From Ruminococcus sp. (GTDB taxonomy: Bacteria; Bacillota; Clostridia; Oscillospirales; Ruminococcaceae), in NCBI GenBank assembly GCA_017961625.1, contig JAGCWY010000010.1, positions 1-9,729 of the forward strand: a DNA stretch of 9,729 nt, in the 5' to 3' direction. Below, one piece after another: positions 4,556 through 9,729 of the stretch. The notes beneath the pieces are model-generated. The model was not told the DNA's origin and made no database searches. It was given only the letters and a program-made list of their open reading frames with translations. Made by a program: the position numbers and the translations under genes. Numbering within the stretch: position 1 is the first letter of the stretch; the number at the start of each line of letters is the position of its first letter.

Positions 4556-4678
4556 ATAGTTAAGCTATAAAGCGAGGGAAAAATAAAAATCATTGGTGGA
4601 TGATTTCCATTAAAGCGTATAACTTTATGTACTTCCATTATACGCTTTTTTGGTTCCCTTGTCAATAGTTAAACTATA
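4556..4678. repeat. Direct repeat ATAGTTAARCTATA flanking the leader RNA
   Basis: ATAGTTAAGCTATA (4556-4569) and ATAGTTAAACTATA (4665-4678) differ at one base and lie 109 bp apart. Each is nearly palindromic itself (ATAGTT/AACTAT in the second). They bracket the folded leader exactly, one at the transcription start and one just before the ribosome binding site of the Cro-like gene. Confidence 0.6.
4572..4662 (+). ncRNA. Predicted three-way-junction leader RNA with terminator-like arm
   Basis: The 5' leader of the early operon can form a closing stem GCGAGGGAA (4572-4580) / TTCCCTTGT (4654-4662, two G-T pairs). It encloses hairpin two, AAATCAT (4587-4593) / ATGATTT (4600-4606) with loop TGGTGG, and hairpin three, AAAGCGTATAA (4612-4622) / TTATACGCTTT (4638-4648) with a 15-nt loop. 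Hairpin three ends in TTTTTT at 4646-4651, as an intrinsic terminator does. The RNA lies between promoter and first gene, so it could decide whether transcription proceeds, as an attenuator or as a polymerase-modifying RNA like HK022 put. The folds are base-pair counts by eye; the function is inference. Confidence 0.55.
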
Positions 4679-4699
4679 TTAAAGGGAGATGATGAACTT

Positions 4700-4909
4700 A
4701 TGACATTTGCCGAAAGGCTCAAACAGCTCAGGCTCGAAAAAGGCTACACTCAGGAAGAGCTTGCAAAGCTCGTCAACGTGTCACAGCCTTCTTATTGGGC
4801 CTACGAGAACAAAGACGTAATTCCCTATAAGAACACACAGATTCAGCTCGCTAAGGTTCTTGGCGTAACTGTCGAAGAGCTGATGAACGGCGAAGAAAGG
4901 AGCAGGTGA
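4700..4909 (+). CDS. Cro-like HTH protein
   Basis: A 69-residue protein that is almost entirely a Cro/C1-type helix-turn-helix: TFAERLKQLRLEKGYTQEELAKLVNVSQPSYWAYENK, then IQLAKVLGVTVEELMNGEE. It has only a DNA-binding domain, is the first gene behind the operator-controlled promoter, and faces the repressor gene, so it most likely acts as Cro, shutting off the repressor promoter during lytic growth. GGGAG (4684-4688) lies 11 nt before the ATG. A five-codon ORF ATG-ATG-AAC-TTA-TGA starts at 4689 and its stop overlaps this start, which could couple their translation. The product could also be the second lysogeny regulator rather than Cro. Confidence 0.88.
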   Translation: MTFAERLKQLRLEKGYTQEELAKLVNVSQPSYWAYENKDVIPYKNTQIQLAKVLGVTVEELMNGEERSR

Positions 4910-4913
4910 TCTT

Positions 4914-5129
4914 ATGACAATGCAGGAGATCAGAAGCAGCACAAAGGACTGCTTAATTCCTTCGGACATTGCCGAAGTGCTCGGCTGCGATAAGTACCGC
5001 ATCAATCTTCAGGTGAAGCAAGACAAGGAGCTCGGAACCAACTCATTTCCGTTTCCAACGATCTTGATAGGTTCCAGGGTAAAAATACCAAGATTAGCTT
5101 TTTTGAAGGCTATGGGTGAAAATGTGTAG
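4914..5129 (+). CDS. Small winged-helix/excisionase-like DNA-binding protein
   Basis: A 71-residue protein starting 4 bp after the Cro-like gene, with AGGTG about 7 nt before its ATG. It shows an HTH-like segment (LIPSDIAEVLGCDKYRINLQ) followed by a probable beta-wing (FPFPTILIGSRVKIPRLAFLKAMG), the layout of MerR/AlpA/Xis-type small DNA-binding proteins: an HTH that selects the site, then the phrase 'GSRVKIPRLAFLK', equivalent to the family's G-x-x-x-R-I-P-x-x-x-F. It may be the excisionase acting at the att site or an early transcription regulator. Its place in the lytic operon, away from the integrase, leaves both open. Confidence 0.8.
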   Translation: MTMQEIRSSTKDCLIPSDIAEVLGCDKYRINLQVKQDKELGTNSFPFPTILIGSRVKIPRLAFLKAMGENV

Positions 5130-5144
5130 AAGGAGAAAGAGAAA

Positions 5145-5354
5145 ATGGAGACACTGGCAGTTATTCTCATTATATTCCTGCTTTTAGTGGAAGTCTACTG
5201 CGGTACATGGCTGTATTCTTATTTTAAGCGACGTTCTCAAGAACGTGCAGAAGCAAGGAGAGCAGCTACACGTCCAAGGATATATAAGGAAGTCCACGAC
5301 AAATGGGAAATCGAAAGAAACAGGAGAAAGCTTTGGAGCTCGATTGAAAAGTAA
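5145..5354 (+). CDS. Small single-pass membrane protein
   Basis: A 69-residue protein with AAGGAG 5131-5136 before its ATG. Residues 4-27 (LAVILIIFLLLVEVYCGTWLYSY) form one membrane helix. The tail from residue 28 is very basic (KRRSQERAEARRAATRPR), so by the positive-inside rule the tail is cytoplasmic. No family is recognised. It is made early, with DNA-metabolism genes; a role in anchoring phage replication or altering the host membrane is possible but only inference. It is too far from any lysis gene, and unpaired with a lysin, to be called a holin. Confidence 0.75.
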   Translation: METLAVILIIFLLLVEVYCGTWLYSYFKRRSQERAEARRAATRPRIYKEVHDKWEIERNRRKLWSSIEK

Positions 5355-5366
5355 GGGGTGATAATA

Positions 5367-5564
5367 ATGCTATTAACAGACATTGACGGCGTTGTTTTTG
5401 AAATCGACTACAAGATGGTCAAAAATCTCAGAACTCGCAAAAAAACCGACGGCAACTTTACTGAAGTCGAAACCGTTATGAAAGATTACTTGCAGGTGCT
5501 TGAATCTCCTGCAGAGATAATAGCGATTATCGACAGGGAGAAAAGTCATGCAGGAGAGAAATGA
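5367..5564 (+). CDS. FlbD-like small phage protein
   Basis: A 65-residue protein (MLLTDIDGVVFEID...). The ATG at 5367 is preferred to the in-frame GTG at 5358 because that GTG is part of the Shine-Dalgarno AAGGGGTG (5353-5360). The pattern of a short strand, a [DN]GxxFxI[ND] turn, a basic strand and a final E-S-P-A-E-I-I-x-I-I helix resembles the small FlbD-type fold known from flagellar operons, which many Firmicutes phages also carry. There are no flagellar genes here, so a motility role is unlikely. It ends inside the next gene (17-bp overlap), indicating translational coupling. Confidence 0.72.
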   Translation: MLLTDIDGVVFEIDYKMVKNLRTRKKTDGNFTEVETVMKDYLQVLESPAEIIAIIDREKSHAGEK

Positions 5565-5715
5565 ATCTACAATGCTAAAGGCTGGAAGGCTTCTCTTACG
5601 GCTTTATCTCATGCGGAGAATGGATTTCTTTCATATGACTGTCGATGATATCCTGGCAAAAGCAACAGACGAAGAAATCGATTATTATTACTACATGATA
5701 TGCGTAAGGCGGTGA
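5548..5715 (+). CDS. Tiny hypothetical protein in early operon
   Basis: A 55-residue ORF: MQERNESTMLKAGRLLLRLY, then LMRRMDFFHM, TVDDILAKATDEEIDYYYYM and ICVRR. GGGAG at 5536-5540 lies 7 nt before the ATG, and the gene overlaps the 3' end of the FlbD-like gene by 17 bp. It is predicted to be all helical, with a basic first half, an acidic second half and four consecutive Tyr. No family is recognised. The good ribosome binding site and tight packing between two real genes are the main support. Confidence 0.65.
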   Translation: MQERNESTMLKAGRLLLRLYLMRRMDFFHMTVDDILAKATDEEIDYYYYMICVRR

Positions 5716-5719
5716 TGAT

Positions 5720-5890
5720 ATGGGACGGTGTTGTACTAACTGTGGATATGGCTTTTATAACGGTGAAGCCTATTATGCCATAGGCGATGATGAGCTCTGC
5801 GAGGATTGCCTTAACGATTGCAAACGCATATTCGATATTGACGAAACGAGACCGAGCGTGACTGGGATCTTGAACGAAAGTCACGGATAG
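5720..5890 (+). CDS. Tiny zinc-finger-like protein
   Basis: A 56-residue ORF starting 4 bp after the previous stop, with AAGGCGGTG before it. It reads MGRCCTNCGYGFYNGEAYYA and continues with a second Cys group: C4, C5-x2-C8 and C27-x2-C30, then C34. Two CxxC knuckles 18 residues apart, with a Tyr/Gly beta region between them, fit a zinc ribbon. Such single-finger proteins are common in early phage operons, where they may bind nucleic acid or host proteins. Specific function unknown. Confidence 0.7.
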   Translation: MGRCCTNCGYGFYNGEAYYAIGDDELCEDCLNDCKRIFDIDETRPSVTGILNESHG

Positions 5891-5905
5891 AAAGGGAGAT
5901 ACCTG

Positions 5906-6070
5906 ATGTCAGAGAAGATGCTGAATGAATTAGCAAATTGTAAGATCTGCGGCAAAACTGTTTTCTGGGGTGAACTTATATGGTTACATGGCAGATGTAT
6001 GTGTCCGAAATGCTATGAGGAAGCCAAAGAGAAGGAGCGGAACGATGATTATCAAGCTGAACACTCGTGA
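5906..6070 (+). CDS. Second tiny zinc-finger-like protein
   Basis: A 54-residue ORF with AAAGGGAG (5891-5898) before its ATG. It has C12-x2-C15 (NCKICGKTVFW) and C33-x2-C36 (MCPKCYEEAKEKE), with an extra Cys31 and His28, and ends in a charged helix. The layout is a zinc ribbon of about 25 residues, similar in size but not in sequence to the protein before it. It overlaps the start of the YqaJ gene by 26 bp, so it is probably translationally coupled to it. Function unknown. Confidence 0.72.
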   Translation: MSEKMLNELANCKICGKTVFWGELIWLHGRCMCPKCYEEAKEKERNDDYQAEHS

Positions 6071-6692
6071 GGAATGGCTGAAAGTCAGGCAGTCACAGGG
6101 AATCGGCGGTTCAGAAGCAGGCGCGGTTCTCGGAGTCAATAAGTATCAGAGCAATGTCGACCTCTGGGAGCTCAAGACCGGCAGACGTGAAGCTCCGGAC
6201 CTGTCAGACAATGCAGCGGTCCAGTTCGGCAAGTTTGCAGAGCCGCACCTTCGGGAGCTGTTCAAGCAAGACTACCCTGAGTACATTGTTGACTATCATG
6301 AGTTCGATATTTACGTCAATGACCAGTATCCGTTTATATTTGCTACCTTAGACGGTGAGCTCACAGCTCTGGACGGCTCAAGGGGAATTCTGGAAATAAA
6401 GACTACTACCATTCAAAACAGAATGCAATGGGATGAATGGGACGGAAGGATTCCTGACAGCTATTATGCACAGTGCCTTCACCAACTGGCGGCTACTGGC
6501 TGGGATTTTGTTATCCTTAAAGCTTATATCCGCTATCATGTGGACGGTGAAGTACGTGTGACAATTCGACATTACAGAATTGACAGAAAGGACGTAAAAT
6601 CAGAAATAAACTATCTGATTGCAAGAGAAAACAAGTTCTGGCAGGACGTTCAAAATGACAGATGTCCAAATTTGATACTGCCTGCAATATAA
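6045..6692 (+). CDS. YqaJ-family viral recombinase (exonuclease)
   Basis: A 215-residue protein of the YqaJ/lambda-exonuclease group of the PD-(D/E)XK nucleases, expected to degrade one strand at DNA ends and leave a 3' tail for RecT. The ATG at 6045 has AAGGAG (6032-6037) 7 nt upstream; the frame is open further left but without such a site. Visible motifs are IGGSEAGAVLGVNKY (residues 20-34, Ser23-Glu24), FGKFAEPHLREL with Glu66, TLDGE with Asp103, LEIKT with Glu117-x-Lys119 forming the catalytic core, and YAQCLHQL with Gln143. All expected active-site residues are present and the length is usual. It is followed by DUF1351 and RecT genes, the common order of this recombination module. Confidence 0.95.
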   Translation: MIIKLNTREEWLKVRQSQGIGGSEAGAVLGVNKYQSNVDLWELKTGRREAPDLSDNAAVQFGKFAEPHLRELFKQDYPEYIVDYHEFDIYVNDQYPFIFATLDGELTALDGSRGILEIKTTTIQNRMQWDEWDGRIPDSYYAQCLHQLAATGWDFVILKAYIRYHVDGEVRVTIRHYRIDRKDVKSEINYLIARENKFWQDVQNDRCPNLILPAI

Positions 6693-6706
6693 TTAGGAGG
6701 TAAATT

Positions 6707-7567
6707 ATGGAATTACAGTTAAAAACGGCGGAAATCAACTTACCGCAGGAAATTGCAAACCTTGAAGCCCTTAAGGCTGAGCTGGCTCCGAAGCTCGAAT
6801 ACTACAACAACCTTGTTGTTACAGCTGACAGCATTAAGGCCGCTAAGAACGACAAAGCCAATCTGAACAAGCTCAAGACTGCTATCGAAGATCAGCGCAA
6901 GGCCGCAAAAAGACAGTATCTCGAACCTTACAACATTCTGGAAGCCCAGTGCAAGGAAGTGACAGCTCTCATTGATGCACCTATCGAAGCTATTGACAAG
7001 CAGCTGAAGGTATTTGATGAAATCGAGAAGAACGAGAAGTTCACGGAACTGAATTCAGCGTTTGCTGCATTTGAAGCTCCTGACTGGATTACGATCAATG
7101 ATGTTCTCAATCCCAAGTGGGAGAACAAGACACAGAAGGCCGATGCTCTTAAAACCGAAATGAAAGCCAACATTGACAAGCTGCTGTCCGATTATGCTCA
7201 GCTCGAAAAGCTTTATGAGAACTTTCCACACCTTCTGGCTATTCTGGATATGTTTAAGAATGAGAAGGATTTCTCACAGACTATGGTATACGCTAAGAAG
7301 CTGGAATATGAGTACAACAGGGAGCAGGAACTGAAAGCACAGCTTTTAAAGGTTGCACAGGAAGCTCAGAACGAGCCAGAAGCGGCTGCACCTGCAAATG
7401 ATGTAATTACACCAGAGCCAGAGCAGACCGCTGCTCCTGTTGAATCTGAGCAGGCTCAGAAGATAATAATAGGCCGCTTTGAAGTGGCAGGCACAGCAGA
7501 GCAGATCAAGGCACTCGGTAACTTTATGAAGTCAAACGGTATTAAGTTTTCAATTATTAAAGATTAA
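6707..7567 (+). CDS. DUF1351 family phage protein
   Basis: A 286-residue protein with GGAGG 6696-6700 before its ATG. Residues 12-220 are almost entirely charged helix (LKAELAPKLEYYNN; KAAKNDKANLNKLKTAIEDQRK), forming a coiled-coil body. Residues 222-250 are a Glu/Pro/Ala linker. Residues 252-286 (IIIGRFEVAGTAEQIKALGNFM...) form a compact strand-helix-strand module that probably acts on its own. DUF1351 proteins are regularly found between YqaJ-type nucleases and RecT in Firmicutes phages, as here. The biochemical role is not established; an adaptor between nuclease, annealase or host factors is inference. Confidence 0.9.
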   Translation: MELQLKTAEINLPQEIANLEALKAELAPKLEYYNNLVVTADSIKAAKNDKANLNKLKTAIEDQRKAAKRQYLEPYNILEAQCKEVTALIDAPIEAIDKQLKVFDEIEKNEKFTELNSAFAAFEAPDWITINDVLNPKWENKTQKADALKTEMKANIDKLLSDYAQLEKLYENFPHLLAILDMFKNEKDFSQTMVYAKKLEYEYNREQELKAQLLKVAQEAQNEPEAAAPANDVITPEPEQTAAPVESEQAQKIIIGRFEVAGTAEQIKALGNFMKSNGIKFSIIKD

Positions 7568-7579
7568 GGAGAGATTATT

Positions 7580-8461
7580 ATGGCAGTTAAGAATCAGATC
7601 GCAAAGCAGGAGCAGAAGCCAAAGTTTTCGGCTGTTATCAGCTCCGACGGATACAAGCGTCTTATAAACAACACTCTCGGCACACCTCAGCGAGCAGCTC
7701 GATTTGTGACGGCAATCACATCGGCGGTCAGCACAAATCCTGCTCTTTCCGAATGTGAGCCTGCGACAATCGTTTCAGCTGGACTCCTGGGCGAGGGCTT
7801 GAACCTTTCACCTTCACCTCAGCTCGGACAGTATTATCTGGTACCATTTAACGACAGAAAGAACGGTCGCAAGGTTGCACAGTTTCAGCTCGGCTACAAG
7901 GGTTACATACAGCTTGCTATACGCAGCGGCCAGTATAAGAAGCTGAACGTGCTGCCAATCAAGGAAGGCGAGCTCGTTTCCTTCAATCCTCTGGACGAAG
8001 ACATTGAAGTAAACCTCATCGAGAACGAAGCAGAACGTGAGAACGCTCCGACAATCGGCTATTATGCAATGTTTGAATACACCAACGGCTTCAAGAAGGC
8101 AATCTATTGGAGCAAAGCCAAAATGGAGAGCCACGCTGAAAAATACAGCATGGGATATAAGGCACGCAAGGGCTATACATTCTGGGAGAAGGACTTTGAT
8201 GCAATGGCTTGTAAGACAATGCTCCGTCAGCTGATCAGCAAGTGGGGTATTATGAGCATCGAGATGCAGAAGGCCCTTGAGAATGATATGGGCGTTATCA
8301 ATACAAACGGTTCAGTTGACTATGTTGATACACCAACCGAAGACGAGCCAACAGTTGAAGCAACTGCGGCTGTAGTTGAAGAACCGGTTGAAGTATCAGT
8401 TGAAGAAATCCCACCGGAGCAGGCTCCGGCAGATGAATTTGCCGACCTGATGAACGGCTAA
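7580..8461 (+). CDS. recT: RecT single-strand annealing protein
   Basis: A 293-residue protein with AAGGAG before its ATG. It binds single-stranded DNA left by the exonuclease and anneals it to complementary strands. The RecT core spans about residues 25-240: RAARFVTAITSAVSTNP, then GLLGEGLNLSPS, QLGYKGYIQLAIRSGQ (103-118), and the C-terminal core signature FWEKDFDAMACKTMLRQL (201-218). The tail from 250 is an acidic Glu/Val/Pro-rich linker ending in ADEFADLMNG. Length and motifs are typical. The stop shares one base with the next start, so RusA is translationally coupled. RecT proteins are known to depend on the SSB C-terminus, and this operon supplies an SSB. Confidence 0.97.
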   Translation: MAVKNQIAKQEQKPKFSAVISSDGYKRLINNTLGTPQRAARFVTAITSAVSTNPALSECEPATIVSAGLLGEGLNLSPSPQLGQYYLVPFNDRKNGRKVAQFQLGYKGYIQLAIRSGQYKKLNVLPIKEGELVSFNPLDEDIEVNLIENEAERENAPTIGYYAMFEYTNGFKKAIYWSKAKMESHAEKYSMGYKARKGYTFWEKDFDAMACKTMLRQLISKWGIMSIEMQKALENDMGVINTNGSVDYVDTPTEDEPTVEATAAVVEEPVEVSVEEIPPEQAPADEFADLMNG

Positions 8462-8901
8462 TGGTATGTGATTACTTTATCGTTCCCGGAGAGCCAGTCG
8501 CAAAGGGCAGACCGAAGTTTGTACAGCGTGGCGGCTTCACAAGAGCGATAACACCAGAAAAGACCGTAAGCTTTGAGAACCTTGTCAAGCTAATGTTCAA
8601 GCAGCAGTGCCCGACAGCTGTTCCTTTTGAGAAGGACGTGCCTTTGAGAGTGCGGATAACATCATTTTTTACTATTCCGAAGTCAGTCAGCAAGAAGAAG
8701 CGGCAGGACATGATTGAGCGCCGGATCCGTCCGACCAAGAAGCCAGACTGTGACAACCTTGCAAAGGCTATATGTGATGCACTTAACGGAATAGCTTACT
8801 ATGATGATTCTCAGGTCGTTGAGCTGGTTCTCGATAAGTTCTACGGCGAAAGCCCAGAGACATGGGTAACAATTCAAAAGATTGGAAGTGAAGACTTATA
8901 A
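8461..8901 (+). CDS. rusA: RusA-family Holliday junction resolvase
   Basis: A 146-residue endonuclease that would cut four-way junctions made by recombination or replication. It begins with the family's GEPVAKGRPKF segment (residues 10-20) and carries the catalytic acidic cluster KPDCDNLAKAICDALNG (Asp96, Asp98) and YYDDSQV (Asp115, Asp116), matching the DxDN and DD residues needed for metal binding in RusA. A basic stretch SKKKRQDMIERR (77-88) would contact DNA. The ATG overlaps the RecT stop in the form TAATG. Its own stop overlaps the apparent start of SSB translation. Length is usual for the family. Confidence 0.95.
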   Translation: MVCDYFIVPGEPVAKGRPKFVQRGGFTRAITPEKTVSFENLVKLMFKQQCPTAVPFEKDVPLRVRITSFFTIPKSVSKKKRQDMIERRIRPTKKPDCDNLAKAICDALNGIAYYDDSQVVELVLDKFYGESPETWVTIQKIGSEDL

Positions 8902-8915
8902 ACAAGATAGTTTTA

Positions 8916-9380
8916 ATGGGCCGTTTGACTGCGGATCCTGAGCTGCGGCAGACTCAGAGCGGAATAGCTTCCTGCCGTTTCATAGTCGCAGCCAACCGCA
9001 AGTATAAGAATGAGCAGACAGGCGAGTATGATGCAGATTTTATCACCTGCGTGGCTTGGCGACAGACAGCCGAGTTCATTTCTCGGTACTTCTCAAAGGG
9101 TAAAATGATAGCTCTGGAAGGAACGCTTCGCACCGGCAGCTATCAGGACCGCAATCATGATGATGTGACACACTACACGACAGACGTTATGGTTGACAAC
9201 GTTGAGTTCTGCGGTGATAAGGGCGGCAGCAACAGCGGACAGGCTCCTGCTGCGCAAACGCAGCAAAAGTCAGCTCAGAGCGTTGTAAACGCAGCAGCGG
9301 CTGCAGGTGTTCAGACCAGCCAAGATTATGATCTTAGCGAATTTGAAGAAATAATAAGTGACGGCGACGTTCCGTTCTAA
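8916..9380 (+). CDS. ssb: Phage single-stranded DNA-binding protein
   Basis: 154 residues from the first ATG, forming the OB fold (MGRLTADPELRQTQSG, CRFIVAANRKY, DFITCVAWRQTAEFISRYFSKGKMIALEGTL, TTDVMVDNVEF) followed by a Gly/Gln/Ala linker and an acidic tip ISDGDVPF like the DDDIPF of bacterial SSB. The tip would dock recombination partners such as RecT. The start is odd: bacterial SSBs begin M-(L)-N-K-I-V-L-M-G-R-L-T, and the codons before 8916 encode I-N-K-I-V-L in the same frame, back to an ATA at 8898 that overlaps the RusA stop, with GGAAGTG 8-9 nt before it. No ATG, GTG or TTG lies between the upstream in-frame TGA (8889-8891) and 8916, and 8916 has no Shine-Dalgarno. The true protein may begin at 8898 with 160 residues. 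Confidence 0.95.
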   Translation: MGRLTADPELRQTQSGIASCRFIVAANRKYKNEQTGEYDADFITCVAWRQTAEFISRYFSKGKMIALEGTLRTGSYQDRNHDDVTHYTTDVMVDNVEFCGDKGGSNSGQAPAAQTQQKSAQSVVNAAAAAGVQTSQDYDLSEFEEIISDGDVPF

Positions 9381-9392
9381 GGCGGTGGGGAT

Positions 9393-9729
9393 ATGGCAGG
9401 AAGAAAAAGCTTAATCATATTCTGCGACAGGTTGAAAGAGCTGGAAATGCTCAGTGATGAACAGGTCGGCAGGCTTTTTCGAGCTTTAATAAAATATGCA
9501 TCGACAGGGGAAGTGCTTCAAGATAATGAAGAAATCGCAGTGAAGCTCATATTCAGTGTCATGAAGAGTGCTATTGATGAGAATAACGAAAAGTTTGAAA
9601 AGCGCTGCGAAAAGAACCGCCAAATTGCTAAAGAGCGAGAAGAAAAGCGACGTGCTGAACGTGAACAAAATAACACGAACGTGAACGAACGTGCACGAAC
9701 GTTCACCAAAAGCACCGAGACTGAGACTG
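9393..9729 (+). CDS. DUF6291-like replication protein (3'-partial)
   Basis: The frame is open from ATG 9393 to the window end (112 complete codons), with AAGGCGGTGGGG just before it and only 12 bp after the SSB stop. Residues 1-75 (SLIIFCDRLKELEMLSDEQVGRLFRALIKYASTGE, then IAVKLIFSVMKSAIDENNEKFEK) match the pattern of the DUF6291 N-terminal domain found on phage replication-initiation or DnaD-like proteins: a helical unit, a TG-turn and a final 'DENNEKF' helix. Residues 80-104 are a Lys/Arg/Glu and Asn-rich linker. The position after SSB fits an origin-binding or helicase-loader role, but the effector domain lies beyond the window, so this is inference. Confidence 0.85.
   Translation, partial: MAGRKSLIIFCDRLKELEMLSDEQVGRLFRALIKYASTGEVLQDNEEIAVKLIFSVMKSAIDENNEKFEKRCEKNRQIAKEREEKRRAEREQNNTNVNERARTFTKSTETET
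9675..9706 (+). repeat. Iteron-like 10-bp tandem repeats with palindrome
   Basis: ACGAACGTGA (9675-9684), ACGAACGTGC (9685-9694) and ACGAACGTTC (9695-9704) are three tandem units with a period of exactly one helical turn. They overlap an interrupted palindrome at 9681-9706 centred on CGTGCACG, with only two mismatched base steps per arm. They lie inside the predicted replication gene, in its variable linker, where several phages keep their origin. Confidence 0.55.

Noticed and set aside
5145..5354. Holin
   Set aside because: Single membrane helix in an early DNA-metabolism operon with no endolysin nearby.
5970..6044. N-terminal extension of the YqaJ protein
   Set aside because: The extra 25 residues are translated from within the upstream zinc-finger gene and lack a Shine-Dalgarno, whereas 6045 has AAGGAG at ideal distance.
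9486..9715. Minus-strand ORFs at the right end
   Set aside because: Reverse-strand shadows of the Lys/Glu-rich replication protein, giving Phe/Leu/Ser-rich nonsense without start signals.

Overview
The window looks like part of a temperate tailed phage (Caudoviricetes) of a low-GC Bacillota host, most likely a gut or rumen clostridium of the Ruminococcus/Oscillospiraceae type. The evidence is strong AGGAGG-type ribosome binding sites, densely packed small genes, an integrase/repressor/cro lysogeny module and a YqaJ-DUF1351-RecT-RusA-SSB recombination cassette. The host is inferred from style, not from a marker gene.

Left part (1-1206): the end of a rightward operon of three small proteins. 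One is a partial protein with an Asn-rich linker and a Cys-Gly tail, one looks beta-rich, and one has a helical N-terminus followed by Gly/Ser/Tyr repeats. They resemble accessory structural proteins of gut Firmicutes phages, but their function is unknown. Positions 1207-1652 hold no gene. They contain a strong terminator, the 3' 62 nt of a tRNA-Ser(GCU) gene without its 5' half, and repeated TACTGTAA motifs on both sides of that tRNA piece. This is the expected layout of a phage attachment site (attP) next to its integrase.

Lysogeny part (1653-4403, mostly minus strand): a tyrosine integrase with an N-terminal zinc ribbon, a small lipoprotein, a putative DNA-binding/coiled-coil regulator, and a short C1-type repressor with no self-cleavage domain. 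A plus-strand promoter near 3852-3881, a structured leader, a 55-codon ORF convergent with the repressor and a terminator at 4430-4461 together suggest a transcript antisense to the repressor gene.

Switch region (4404-4699): two 18-bp operators 31 bp apart, one filling the spacer of a near-consensus rightward promoter. Downstream is a 91-nt leader that can fold into a three-way junction containing a terminator-like arm, flanked by a repeated 14-bp dyad.

Early lytic part (4700-9729, plus strand): a Cro-like protein, a second small DNA-binding protein, a one-pass membrane protein, a FlbD-like protein, three tiny ORFs (two with Cys pairs), YqaJ nuclease, DUF1351 protein, RecT annealase, RusA resolvase, SSB, and the start of a DUF6291-like replication protein that runs off the window. 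Together these would process DNA ends, anneal strands, resolve junctions and start replication. The SSB coding sequence appears to begin upstream of its first ATG, at an ATA codon, and the last gene carries 10-bp iteron-like repeats.
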